Assembly: GCF_001039355.2 (NCBI RefSeq) | Contig: NW_019773513.1 | Span: 834,245 to 898,244, forward strand | Direction of reading: 5' to 3' | Source: Lingula anatina | Taxonomy: Eukaryota > Brachiopoda > Lingulata > Lingulida > Lingulidae | Length of the DNA: 64,000 bases | Shown here: one piece after another, positions 1 through 12,121 of the stretch | How the letters are laid out: every line of letters starts with the position of its first letter | How positions within the stretch are numbered: the stretch's first letter is position 1 | The notes under the pieces: generated by a model | Database searches by the model: none | Told to the model about the DNA's origin: nothing | The model's input: only the letters and a program-made list of their open reading frames with translations | Translations under genes and position numbers: made by a program

Positions 1-2297
1 TAACCTGTATAAATCAAGGTCTCAAGTAAGGCTGTACTAGTATAGGTATTAAACATGTTACTAGTATCCATGGGCATCATGCACGTTATCACATGTGCAA
101 TGGCCCTGATGAAAGACTTCATTTTGCGCAAAGAAGACACATCAGTCTACTTAGTAGGTATGGGAGTCCAGTCTCCATAAAAAACTTGTCCATAAAAAAC
201 TTTCGTAAAATCACTTCTGCCAAGCAGCTTCCATGATTCTGCTGCAGTAGGGTACTTCCTGGGGTTGGGGGGGTGTGGAAGGGTGAGCATTGCCCTATTA
301 CCTACCTTGCACATATACATACTAGTAAGTCCATTTTATGTTTTCTTTAACAAGTGTTTAATTTCACCGAGGTATATCTGGTGGACAAGCAGAAGAATCC
401 AACGTTTCGATAGAAGGAATTTACTTTATGTGTAACAATCTGCTTCTTCCATGCTCTTACACAACAGTGAATATCATGAAACAGAAATATGGATAACTGG
501 TAGCGACCATTCGAAATAGTAACCGACTTCTGCCTGAGGCTGAGACAAAACTGAACGTACGAAATAATTAAGTTGCCAAAGTTAACCAAACAATGAAAAC
601 CATTGAAATTGAAATTCACAGTATATTCCCATTTCATATTCTTACCAACTGCAATTCCCACTAATCCTTCAGTAACAGGCCATTTAACCGAAAACATTGA
701 TTTGTGTTTTGCCTTTGAAAAATTTCTTCGCGTCTAGGGCGCCGCCATCTTCACATCCGGGGTTTTCCAAGATAAGCCTCGCCACGATCTGCAGACAAAA
801 ATAATTTGCCTGCGCGTAACGAATGCTAACTTTCAGCGACCCACGATTCCCCGTTGTTCTCCAACTGCAAATTTAATCTGAGATCAAGTGTTTGTCCCAT
901 GAACGATTTTTTCTCAAACATCTGCTGATATGTGCACAGGCTGGACAGAAGATTTTATCCAAACACTTTTTCTAGGCCATTTTTAAGGACCAAACCGTAG
1001 GCTTGATCCATTTTGACATAGACTTCACCGACAGTGACCCCGTTTTATCTTGCATCTGCGTACATGCATGCATTCTTTTTTTTCCTGATAAACTGTAAAT
1101 ATTTTACATATATAAGCGTATATTTTTTTTCGATTATGTATTATTATTATTGTTTAATTTAATTTAATCAAATTTAATTAATTTAATTTAGGCCTAATTA
1201 TTTATTTTCAGTTTGTTGGATCGGTTAGGCCTACAAAGAGAGTGATATGGAACCACTGAGTCTGATATCACCACTTTCTTAATTCCAAAATAATCGCCTT
1301 GGCAAGGAGTTTTATCACTTTACCTTTTTAACCACCTCAATTGCTTCCAGTTTGTTCCAAACAATCTAGTTCTGTAGGTTTTTAGCAGTCGGTGAGCAGT
1401 AAACAAGGTTGTCCACGAGCCCGCAAAGTTCATTCGATTCTGAAGAAAGCATGGTTTTAACAGTTTAACCATTGTGCGGTGATTATGTCAGCTTTAGGCT
1501 ATCACTATCAGACCCAGCTCGTGATACATAAGTGTCGGAAGGAAGTCTTTGGCATGGGTAGGTATACTTTCACTTTAACCAGCATTCAGTCTTTTATAAA
1601 CCCTGAGGGTCGTAGCACTGGCGGCAACTCTGCTGTACCCCTCACGCGGTCTCCGTAAGGTCCGTATACAGGAAACTTGTCACTGGACCGAGTATTTGAT
1701 AGACTATGAATTACAGGGTATTTCCCCCTGACCTAAAAAATGTCCGTTATCACTGCATGTCCACTTTAATCGCGATTTTATCAGGAATATATCTGGTTAA
1801 TGTAAATGTTTATTAAAAGGACATAGGTAAAGGCTATGTACTGTAGCACGTACTGGTATTTCAACCAAGACAGAGCCTTTCCGTATCATCCGTCAACATC
1901 ACAGGTTTTGTGCCCTTGATCTCACTCGAGGCAATCGGGAACGTACAGTATGACAAGATATTATTATATATTAGGATCTATTCAGAAGGCTAAGTTGTAG
2001 AGGACAATATATTACCAAGAAGTTGTCTCTTTACACCCTCTTGATATTACTGACTCGGGTTTACTTTGCTTGCTGTGTTGAATTGACCAGGATTTTCATC
2101 TCAACCGACAAGGATTCCTGGTGTTAAAAAAGGAAGGGCTGCACGTGGTTGTAAGTAATATTTAAACTTTTCACACGCCGACGTGATTCATGCCCATCCT
2201 CTGACGATCACCACAAATTTCGCCTGGGTTCGTGCACGTGGGCAAGGGAAAATAGTGCCTAATGCGAGACGTCTGCCAACTTGCAGTACCACGTTAT
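1..2297. other. Upstream flank, no confident gene
   Basis: I see no convincing protein-coding exon here apart from the weak minus-strand candidate at 646-697. The stretch is AT-rich, with a low-complexity T/A run around 1070-1200. The bases around 720-790 are locally GC-rich and contain an AAGATGGCGGC-type word on the minus strand, which resembles a YY1-like promoter-proximal motif. The first exon of the IL-17-receptor-like gene begins at 2298, so part of this stretch is presumably its promoter. I see no clear TATA box. Confidence 0.4.
646..697 (-). CDS. Possible first coding exon of a divergent gene (unidentified)
   Basis: On the minus strand an ATG at 697 opens a 17-codon exon (begins MFSVKWPVTEGLVG) that reaches a good GTAAG donor at 645-641. 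A GC-rich patch with an ATGGCGGC word lies just upstream at about 725-770, as in broadly expressed promoters. A conceivable acceptor after a C-rich tract lies near 260, but the reading frame beyond it is short and unrecognised. If real, the rest of the gene lies beyond the left edge. This could equally be a chance open frame; I recognise no family. Confidence 0.22.
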
Positions 2298-2408
2298 ATG
2301 ATGGCTGATTTCGTTATTAAATGGAATCTGTTCGTTGTCTTCACTTTCACGTTCGCGTGGTCGTTCTCCCAGCTAGACAGCAGCCCTGTGTTATATTGCC
2401 AGCCAGAG
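2298..2408 (+). other. Exon 1 of IL-17R-like gene: signal peptide
   Basis: ATG at 2298 is followed by a second ATG at 2301. The exon encodes MMADFVIKWNLFVVF and further hydrophobic residues, then LDSSPVLYCQPE, and ends in phase 0 at a GTAGGG donor. The hydrophobic core followed by a Ser/Gln-rich stretch is a typical cleavable signal peptide. It was chosen as the start because its phase joins the next exon and its LYCQP recalls the first Cys of IL-17RA. Confidence 0.65.
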
Positions 2409-5400
2409 GTAGGGTGATTTTTGTTTGTCTGCATTTCTTTTCGTCTCTCTCTCTTTCTCTTCGTCTGCATGTCTTGCTGTTCTTTTGACATATCAGTTGT
2501 CCATTCATACATAAATGTATACAGCAGTACTTTTCTTTTCCATATACGTTTATGTAAAAGTCTACAGATTTAGTAATGCTTGATTTTGATTGAAATGCCA
2601 TATTTTGATATTTATCTAATTGATTTTCAATGTTTTCAAATGAATAAATGAAGTTCGGGTGATTGTTTGTCTCCTGTGTGAATTTCTTAAAAGATAAAAT
2701 AAAACGTCCTGAAATGAATAATATTAGGCCATTCAACTTGAGTAAATAGCATCCGTAATAATTATGAACTTTTCTTTTCCAGAAACACCCTTATCTTGTG
2801 TGTCACAGTGCACCCACTAGTAAGTATGGGGCTTATTTATCTCCTATTCGAATACAAATAAAGATATAGTCAATCTCAAAAGTGGACATACATGCGTTTC
2901 CTCTCGTAAAAATACCTAGACATGCCGGAGTAGTTGGCACAGTACAAAGCCCTTTTTTGTTGTGTGATTTTTTTTTTCTTTTTTTTTTTTTTTTTTTTTT
3001 TTTTTCCTTTAAGATATTTGTTTTCAGTCGTTCGTTCAAATTTATTTTTATTATTTTATTATTCTTTTACATATAAAAACTGATGTTGGCGACATTAAAA
3101 AGGACGATTGTTACGTTTTATTTAAAGGTTATAATGTTAATGAAAAGTCGACGTAGTTTTCAAAAAGTCCGATTTACGAACCGTGGCCCTATTGTTCCCT
3201 TTACTGAAAACTATACTAACCCACCAGTTGATCTTTTTTCTATTCCTCTGAAGATAAGCTTTTAGCCTGAGTAGTTATTCCATTTCTAGAAATAGCCCTT
3301 GAAAGGATTTTTAGAAGATGTGTACAGAAAGCACAAGTGTTGCGTGTGTATGGAACAAAATTAATGTCAAATAATTAAATAAAATGAAAAAAGTGAAACG
3401 TGATTTGAAATTTAAAGACAGCTGGACTGGTTTGTCTGCCTCCTCAACAGCATTTTGGAAAGCAAACTTGGACAAAAATGAAACAGCGGATATGAGAATA
3501 TAATTGATGTTTTTGTTTGTTTTGATGTTACCTTTAATCCTGTTTATAAGCCAGAGGGTTTCTGTGCACGAGCCAAATGGATAGTTTGCGTTTTAAATAT
3601 CTACAGTCGTCCAAACAAGAACACATATAATTTAATGAATGCAGAATGTAAGATCATGAAAAGGGAGAGAAAAACCATTTGTTTTTTATGTTTAATTTCT
3701 TTTTTATTACTATTCTTTTTCATTGTTGTTAAATATCCTTATTAGAATATTGTGTAAACCTATTTGAATCATGTGTTCTTGTCTCCAAGAATATATTAAT
3801 AATTAAACCGTCCAAACAAAAACACATCATTAAATAAGGGCACAGAGCTAAGTCGAGGTTAAAGAGAAAGGCCTCTTATTTGAATCGGCTTGAATGAATT
3901 AAAAAAAATCTAGAAGCTTCATTTTTTTGGCATTAATGGATTCCCAAAGACTGCTCGTGAATTTTTTATATAAAAAGTCTACAAGTAACACTCCTTGATG
4001 ATTGAGGTCAGGTTTATCGTAATTAAATCCAGATGTCATTTGGATTTTTTTCTAGTTACGTCAATGCACTTAATGTGAGTTTGTTTAAAAGTCATCGCAG
4101 CAGGGGTTACTCTCTCTCTCTCTCTCGTTTTTCACTTAATCATTCGTTCATTCATTAGAGTATTTATCATTTAGTCGTTTATATTCAAAGCTATGTGTGT
4201 TATTTCTTCAAATTCTGTTTACGTGATAGCCAATTAAACAGAGATAAATCATAATTCAGACGCTGCGGTTAAACACCCTAGATGAGAGAGTGTCACGCGT
4301 GTAATAAAAGTGGAGGAATGCAACTGCTGAAGGTGATTAAATTCCACGGGACGGGCTGAAGTTCTGGAACTGTGAATTTTAGTCCGTAAATTCTTGGCAG
4401 GGGCGGATTCAGGATTATTTGAATGAGGGGGGGTGGGCTTGGGTTTTTTTTTTTTTTTTTTTTTTTTNNNNNNNNNNNNNNNNNNNNNNNNNNNNNNNNN
4501 NNNNNNNNNNNNNNNNNNNNNNNNNNNNNNNNNNNNNNNNNNNNNNNNNNNNNNNNNNNNNNNNNNNNNNNNNNNNNNNNNNNNNNNNNNNNNNNNNNNN
4601 NNNNNNNNNNNNNNNNNNNNNNNNNNNNNNNNNNNNNNNNNNNNNNNNNNNNNNNNNNNNNNNNNNNNNNNNNNNNNNNNNNNNNNNNNNNNNNNNNNNN
4701 NNNTTGGTTTTTTTTTTTTTTTTTTTTTTTTTAGGAATGACAGGCCGCAGATGCAATCCCTGCGGCGTGGGGTTCGGGGCCCCGAAAAATTGGGTATTTT
4801 AAAGGGCGAACGGTGCCATTTGGTAAGACTTAGAACTGTGATTCAGCTAGTCAAAATTCTAATTTCAAGAAGGGACCATTGGTGTGTTTTTTTTTTCCGA
4901 AATCGAAGGTCAGGACCCCCTTGACACCCCCTCCCCCATATCCGTCACTGCTTAATTTTAAAAGTAGGAAGTTGTGTGTTTATTTATTTATTTATTTGTT
5001 TATTTGTTTATTTGTTTGTTTGTTTGTTTGTTTGTTTTTACAAGACTTATCTAAAATTAACATTTTAAAGACGGTATAGGCCCTTCAATTTTTTATTTGG
5101 GGGTGAGTTGTTATAAAAATATGGCACAAGTTGCAAAGCATCAGCTTATTGGTCCCAAAACGTTAATTATTACATTTAAAAAATCTACCATGGAAATATA
5201 TCCTTTGAATTGGCTCCTTGCGTTTTTCATGCACAACTGTCTGTTAATTAAGCGCTTCTGTTTTCAGAGTGTGATTACAAGTATCGCAGCAAACACAATC
5301 ACAACCGACACAATCATGGCGCACCCACCTCACTGAAGGCCTTTCACACGGAGGGGAAACTTCGCCACTTCGGGACTTGGGGACTTCAGCACCCGGGTAT

Positions 5401-8400
5401 CTTAGTCGAGTGGGAGAATGGCCGCCACGGTGAGGTTTATCTGTGTCTTTTCTTTCTCTTTTTGGCTCTTTCCATTTGCATGATATATCGTGTAGATATA
5501 CTTGACACCTTTGGTTCCAGGGGAGAGGTGAAGTTTTGAAAAATTTACGTGGCCCGATTGGAGCTCTGTCCAGGACATTCGCGTTTTTAGCACGTTTTTA
5601 GTCTAAGGGTTCATTCGCAATGAAACTTCTTTCCAACGTACTCGTTTCATCACTTCCTTTTTCTGTCTTTTATAGTCTATTCCTCAACATTTTTCATTTT
5701 GCGAGAGTCCACGCGTAGTTGAATCGATCTACCTTGAATAACAGTGTCATTAGGAATTACCCCTAAATGACTACAAATTGTAACGACGATTTTAATAACA
5801 ATGATATCAGTAAATAAGTGAAGAACTCGATCAGATATCTCCAACGGCTTTAATTGTACACCAAATTGAACTAATGCAACAAAAACGTCCAAGTGTGAAA
5901 GTTAAACATTCAAAATTAGATAGAAAGGGCAATATATTCACCCTCAGACCATGAACGCTCACCATTTCTGAGTAATGTCTCTCAAGTTCAGGTGTAACGA
6001 AACTGAGGGTACGTGTAACAGAAAGTCCGCCCTCCATATAGTTATAATGGTTAGGGTTAGTCTGACCTAAGTGGGTCGAAATCTAAGGCGAGGCTCACCT
6101 GTACAAATGAATGGGAAGAGGACTCTCTGTTATAGGGGACTCTCTGTTATAGGGGACTCTCCGTCACGTTTCATCGGTCCAAACGCATCCCGTCTAGTGG
6201 CCACCAGTTAATGTTAATGTCATGACAATCTATGTACCAGTACTGAAATAAATTGAATTGAATTGTTATTAAGAGCGCGTCCATGAGAAAGCCAGACAGA
6301 TCGGTCAGAAGGCGGCAAGGTGGGGGTCAGCAGATTTTAATAATTTTTGGTGTGGTAAACCATCAACATAAAAGATATTGTGAGCCAATGGCTTTCTTAT
6401 TTTGGATCATTAGTTTTAGAGATATGGGGGAAGGTCTTTTATCCACAATTTTGCCAAAATATAGCATTTTTTAGCTCTTGAAAAGTTATAATTTTAAATA
6501 TTCTTTTAAAAATTCATGTACATCATAAGGAATTATTTAGGTAAGCCATATGATGGGTTAAGGAAAGACCTTTAATACCCAGTACAGATTTTTCGAAAGG
6601 GCACTGTCATGACCACACAAGGTTGATTCTAATAAGGCATGTTTTCCGTATGCTTGACCCCCTCTCCTTCTTTAAATGCACACATCTTCTTTTTTGCAGG
6701 TTGTATCCATATAATTTTGGTATGTGCTGATAGAAAAGGGTTGAAAAATAAATATTGTGAAATAAAATCTGTGTTAAACCTTGTAAAATTAGAACTATAA
6801 CAATTTTAAAAAGGGCCTAAAAACGAATATTTTTATACTACTGAAATGCTAATCTGTTTCTTCAACTAAATTAATAAGTCAAAACCATACATAGGTTTGT
6901 GAAAAGCCCTTAAAATAATCATGTTTGCCCTGCAGACAAACTTATGAAGCAAAAATACATTTTTTTTAAATTTGTTTATGTTGTAGAAACTAAATGTAAA
7001 ATAACAATGCTAACTCTGTGACCTATTTTCAACATGGCGGGTAGTAGGATTATCACCCAGGGGGTGGAAACGCGCTACTTATATGATTATGACGAGCCTA
7101 ACCGTCAGCACCGGATATTAGTTAGCGACCTTGAGGGGCAATTAGGCTTGGTCTTTGCGGCACGCGCGAACAGTAGTCGATCTACCACACCTGGGTCTTG
7201 TTTTTGACAACTGTTCACTCGTCAAGGAGGTGCTTGTTCAAGACTACAGACTGATATCTACTAGTACTACCAGTGGCTTCATTAGTAACGTTCCCACAAT
7301 ACATGGTTTTCTGTCTGTGCGTACATACCCTGAATTTGGTTAGCCTCACTGACGAGAACAATGGACGTTTCTTACCCCTCTCTAGGATTACCCCTGTAAA
7401 GTATTCACTGGTTCTACTTACGGAGTGAGATTGTAGATCACTGTGTATTGTGTCTCAGTTCTGATTATTTTTTGTCGTCTGTACCGTACACGTCTGCACG
7501 GTAGCTGTGGTTGAGTTGTACTCACCGGGATCAGGCAGGGAAGTTGAACTCTCCACCTGGTGTGCGCAGTACTTACCGTAATTGCGCACTCTCCGCGCAG
7601 GGAGAGCACACCGGGTGAAGGTAGGAAAATGCACGAACACAACATTCCCCCCACTTTTATTTGAAAGGAGCTACTTATAAATACATGTTTGTCCATGTAC
7701 AAACTCAAAATTCCTTTCGATAAATAAAATAAAGTGGATTCCAGTTGAAATATTCGTACAGACTGTCATTAGCTGTTAGTGCTAACAACATCACCGAGGT
7801 GATAGTCCGCCGAAGAAAAATACAAAAAATAAATAAACAGCAGAACAGACTGTGATGAGCTGTTCATTCACCAGCCAGTCACATCACCAAAAATATAGTG
7901 ATAGTCCGTTCCAAAAATTCTCATAAATAAATGAAAAGAAAAATGGAATGCAAAAATAAGATCCCGGTATTTCAGAAATTATATCAAATTAGACTGTAGT
8001 CACGTGTTAACACAAAAATAAGCTACATAACAGTTATAGTCCATTAATGACAATAGACTGTAGCGATTTATTAACACAAAATAAACTACATCACAGAGTG
8101 ATAGTCATATGGACTGTAGTCATGTGTTAACACAGAAATAAGCTACATAACAGTTATAGTCCATTAATTGATCTTAATAGACTGTAGCCATTTTTCTTAA
8201 ACACAAAATTAAATAAACTACATCACAAAGTGATAGTCTAATTCTTTAAGGATATTGCTAGCAATATATTTAATTTTCCCTGTTGGAAAATTTTCACCGT
8301 GACGTCACGTTTTCTTATTTAACACTGGTGCTAATGTCCACACAGACTGAGACTCTTGTCAGCCTTGCATGAATCCGGTTGTTAACATTCCGTTAACAAT

Positions 8401-11400
8401 GCCCCCTATGCTTTCTGCATGACACACGCAAGCATCCACCGCATACGCGATTTAAGGGATTCGGCATTCTCGGCTTCATTTCCACGTTCAGTGACTTAAG
8501 ACCGACCAAGATCAAAATTGTCTCTAGTAAAACCATCTTTCAATTTAGAAAATACCCCTTCTAAATTTGATCCTGCACTATTCCCTTTAGATAATTCAAA
8601 CATCACTTCCAGATGTTCAGGGATAACCTGTTTTACTTGAGACGCGCAACCCGAAGAGTATAACCCGATGTGAACGTCACCAGCGGTTTTACTTAAGTTT
8701 GGACTCTCGATGTTTGGAGTCTTGAAAGATGTTATACTACCGGTAGTTTTGTGTTAATTTTTTAGTTTTACAAACGTCTTCCAGTGAATGGGGCACTTGA
8801 AGGGCCCTTAGTGCTTCCACCCACCTTCAGAGTCTGTGACATTTAGTCCTTTTCAATCGGTTACTTGTTCTATGGATATTCTCGAAATTAGGGGAATTAA
8901 CACTTGAAACCCCGGAGCAACTGTGGAGCAAAGCACATCGTCTTTACAGTGTTAAAACATAATGCTTTCTTAATTTTATGAAGAACACGCACTAGAGATG
9001 CTTAGGTACATCTCAGAAGGATTGGTGTGCACCAAAATATCACAAGAAATGGCCATAGCAGCTGGTCGTCCTTAGAATGTTTATTTTTTGGTGAACCACT
9101 TCAGACTGTTGTCACAGGCTTGGGTTCCTCAATATATCCAGCTCATCGATTTAGCTCTGGATGTTTGTTGTAAGGTAAGTGATCATATATATATATATAA
9201 AGAGATCCAAAAGAGATATTTGTAACACACTGTGATTCAATTTTCAAGACTTACATATTACACAGAACACTTGTACTACTAAAAGTACTTTAGTAAAATC
9301 AGGAAAACTTTGCCGTCCATTATGTTGTTCATGCTGCTTTGCAAGGGGGCGTGCCAGACAATTAAGCTGATTACAACGACTGAGCCTGAGTGTGATACTC
9401 CGCTGAGATAGATTGATCCTGCTACGATAGTTTCTATTCTGAACACAGTAAGCCTCTGTTGTTGTAAAACATTTATTGATGTTATGTTTATTTTTCAGAT
9501 TTTACATCCTAGGCCTGAATGTGAACCTTGACCTGGACAATCTTACAGATAACAATAGAAGAGTCACCTGACATTGCACAGGCAAATTCATCAGTTTCAG
9601 ATGTGAGTACCAACTATGTCTTTCTATCATGAAATTCTGGTAGCTACATCATGCATATTTGATTTCATATTCAATCATTGTTTTTACTTGTGCAATATTT
9701 TTTATCAGTATATTATTTAGTCATTGTTTTTATACAACAATTAACATAAGTTTAAAATATGTTTAATACATTTGCTTTTGACAGCCTGTCCTGCCATCTT
9801 CAGGTAGACGCAGTAGTGGATATCCTGGCGAACCTTTATTGGACTTAGAGCCACCTTGGGACAATCCCCCATAACAAATGTGCATCTTAGGCTTGGCAAT
9901 CTCACTCAGTTTTGTAGGAAAGGAGGATTGGCACCATTGGATTGACAAATATTGACAATTGACAGTTCAGTCACACTAAAATATAGTGGCATGTTGCTGC
10001 AAGTTACCACACTTATTCCAAGATTGCTGAATTATCATTACTGTCTAAGGAGACCCAAGATCTCTCAACCAAAAGAAGAAACTTGGGGATCAATCAGTTA
10101 TTAGATTAAAATACTGGAACACTACCCATCACTGTTGTGTTCACTATATGGAAAAGATGACCGTGATATTGGAACCTTGGAGATTCATAACTTGATTTTA
10201 CTCCTGTGAAAAGTAACTGCTTTGTTCTTTTACTGTCCAATTGATGATATGAAAATAAAGCACTCCTCCTGTCACTGTATGTTGCTGACTCTGTTTTAAT
10301 TTTCTTTATAGAAAAAGAATATAGATATCAAGATATCACATGTATTTACAAAACCTATGAATCATTTGAAAGGAAAAAGAATGGTTGAAAAATGCAATAT
10401 AAATCATTTCAAGTGGATTAATTAGTGTTGCACTTGAGAAAACTGATAAAATGAGACAGTCATTACCTTTTGCCTTTAGAAAAGTGCTTTGTGATTTTTT
10501 TTTATTTTTCTCTCTTGCTCCCTGAAAATAAGGTATCTACACAATGCTGATGACATTGGATATGCACAGTAATAACTCATTGAATGTGGGGTGGGGGTGG
10601 GGGTGGGGGATTGAATAACTTGTCACTAATCATTTTAATTTATTCAGAAGTTGTATGGATCTGTTTGAAAAGAATATTATCTGAGCAATCCTGTATTACA
10701 GATCTCAAAATAAAAAACCTGCAAAAATGGGCCTCTTGATTATTTTGAGGAATTACGGTAACTGTATTTTGGGACAGAATTGATGGCATCCCTCTTGTAT
10801 TTATAAAAATTGGATAGATTTGCCCTTATCAAAGCATTGTTTGAATTCCTGTCTGTGAGTGTTTGATTAAATTTGATTATTGGAAGGTATTATCTCAAAA
10901 TGTACTGATATCTTGATTTCGGTCGTTTGGTTTTTTGCTAAAATTGCTAAAGTTTGAGGCACTTTTTCAATATCTTATGTTGTGTTTAACACACTTTTTA
11001 AAATTTGTATGATGAGACCAATATATGCTCAGGATCCCTATACAATTTTATGGCTGTCAACCCTGCAAAAAGAGAGATATGAATGCTTGAACATTGCTTG
11101 GTAGAAAAGTGAGTTTGGGGGGTGGGGTTATAAAAATGGGCGTGGCTCGTTAGTTTGTGGGTTAAACTGAAATTAAGTAACATATTCTCAATGGCAAATG
11201 GCTGGTTTAAATAGGTAAATTTTCAATTTATTTTAAAAAGTCATCAGTTTTGACATATTTGCTTATGAAGTGGCTTTATTGACCAAAGCTGAAAATCAAG
11301 CCAAAAATGGCCAAAACATTAAAAATTATGTTATAATTATATCCAATGATTTCTTTTGGGATTGTTGCCTTCAATGTGAATATCTCCTATATGTGCAACT

Positions 11401-12076
11401 ATATTATGAATTTGGTTGAAATCTGTTGACCCCCACCTTGCCACCCTCTGACTGGTCTTATCATGGACACACACTTAATTTTTCCATATGAGTAATATAT
11501 AGTAGTTAGAGATCCTTTACATGTAAAGTACATTTCTGTGCTCAATATATTATTATTTAATAAAAGAATACCACATGGCCCGACTGGGGCTCGAACCCAG
11601 GACATTCGCGTTATTAGCACGACGCTCTAACCGACTGAGCTATCGGGCCTCGCTTATTCCACTTTTAGCAAAACGTTGTCCGATGAGTCATCGTCAGTGT
11701 ATAACACCGTTTTCTCACGGTTACTAATTTAGCAAAGGAAACTTGTACATTGGTGCCTGTTACATACTGATTAGATGCAATGTAAATAATATAAATAAAG
11801 CGGTATCGTTAGAACAGTGTCTTCTGTGATGATCTGTAATTGTGCTTTCTTGATTTTATAACTTCTTTCTTTTATTTTCAAATTTCTTTAGAAAATTTGA
11901 CAGACTTCAGAATATCAGCAAAGATTCAGAGTGCTACCAGTATTTATTCCATTGGCGATGAACTAGTGTGTGCAATACTCGACCGCGAAATAAACTGGAA
12001 GAGGACGGATCTCCAACCAAGAGTAAGGTTTCTTCAAAATTTTTATAGTCATTGGTATCTCTCATCCTAGAAGCAC

Positions 12077-12121
<45 letters not shown>

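Larger units (their letters stand above)
5430..11891. other. Intron 3 of IL-17R-like gene, repeat-rich
   Basis: A 6.5 kb intron with no exon I can support. It contains two tandem copies of GACTCTCTGTTATAGGGG near 6120-6158, a repeat at about 6275-6480 that matches (inverted) the sequence at about 11390-11470, the hairpin-unit array at about 7755-8245, a GGGGGT-rich tract at about 10589-10613, and a tRNA-Ile-like sequence at 11576-11649. The rest is AT-rich and unassigned. Confidence 0.6.

Noticed and set aside
347-697. 116-codon minus-strand frame as a complete gene
   Set aside because: No family resemblance beyond the first 17 codons, and a strong splice donor lies early in it; kept only as a weak first-exon candidate.
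2347-2736. Minus-strand frame of 129 codons opposite the signal-peptide exon
   Set aside because: It lies across a supported exon and intron, is rich in Arg/Lys from CT-rich sequence, and has no recognisable domain.
4415-4924. Open frames spanning the N gap
   Set aside because: They are artefacts of unknown bases and homopolymer T.
7738-8245. CRISPR array
   Set aside because: Units are direct neighbours without unique spacers, contain internal complementarity, and the genome is animal.
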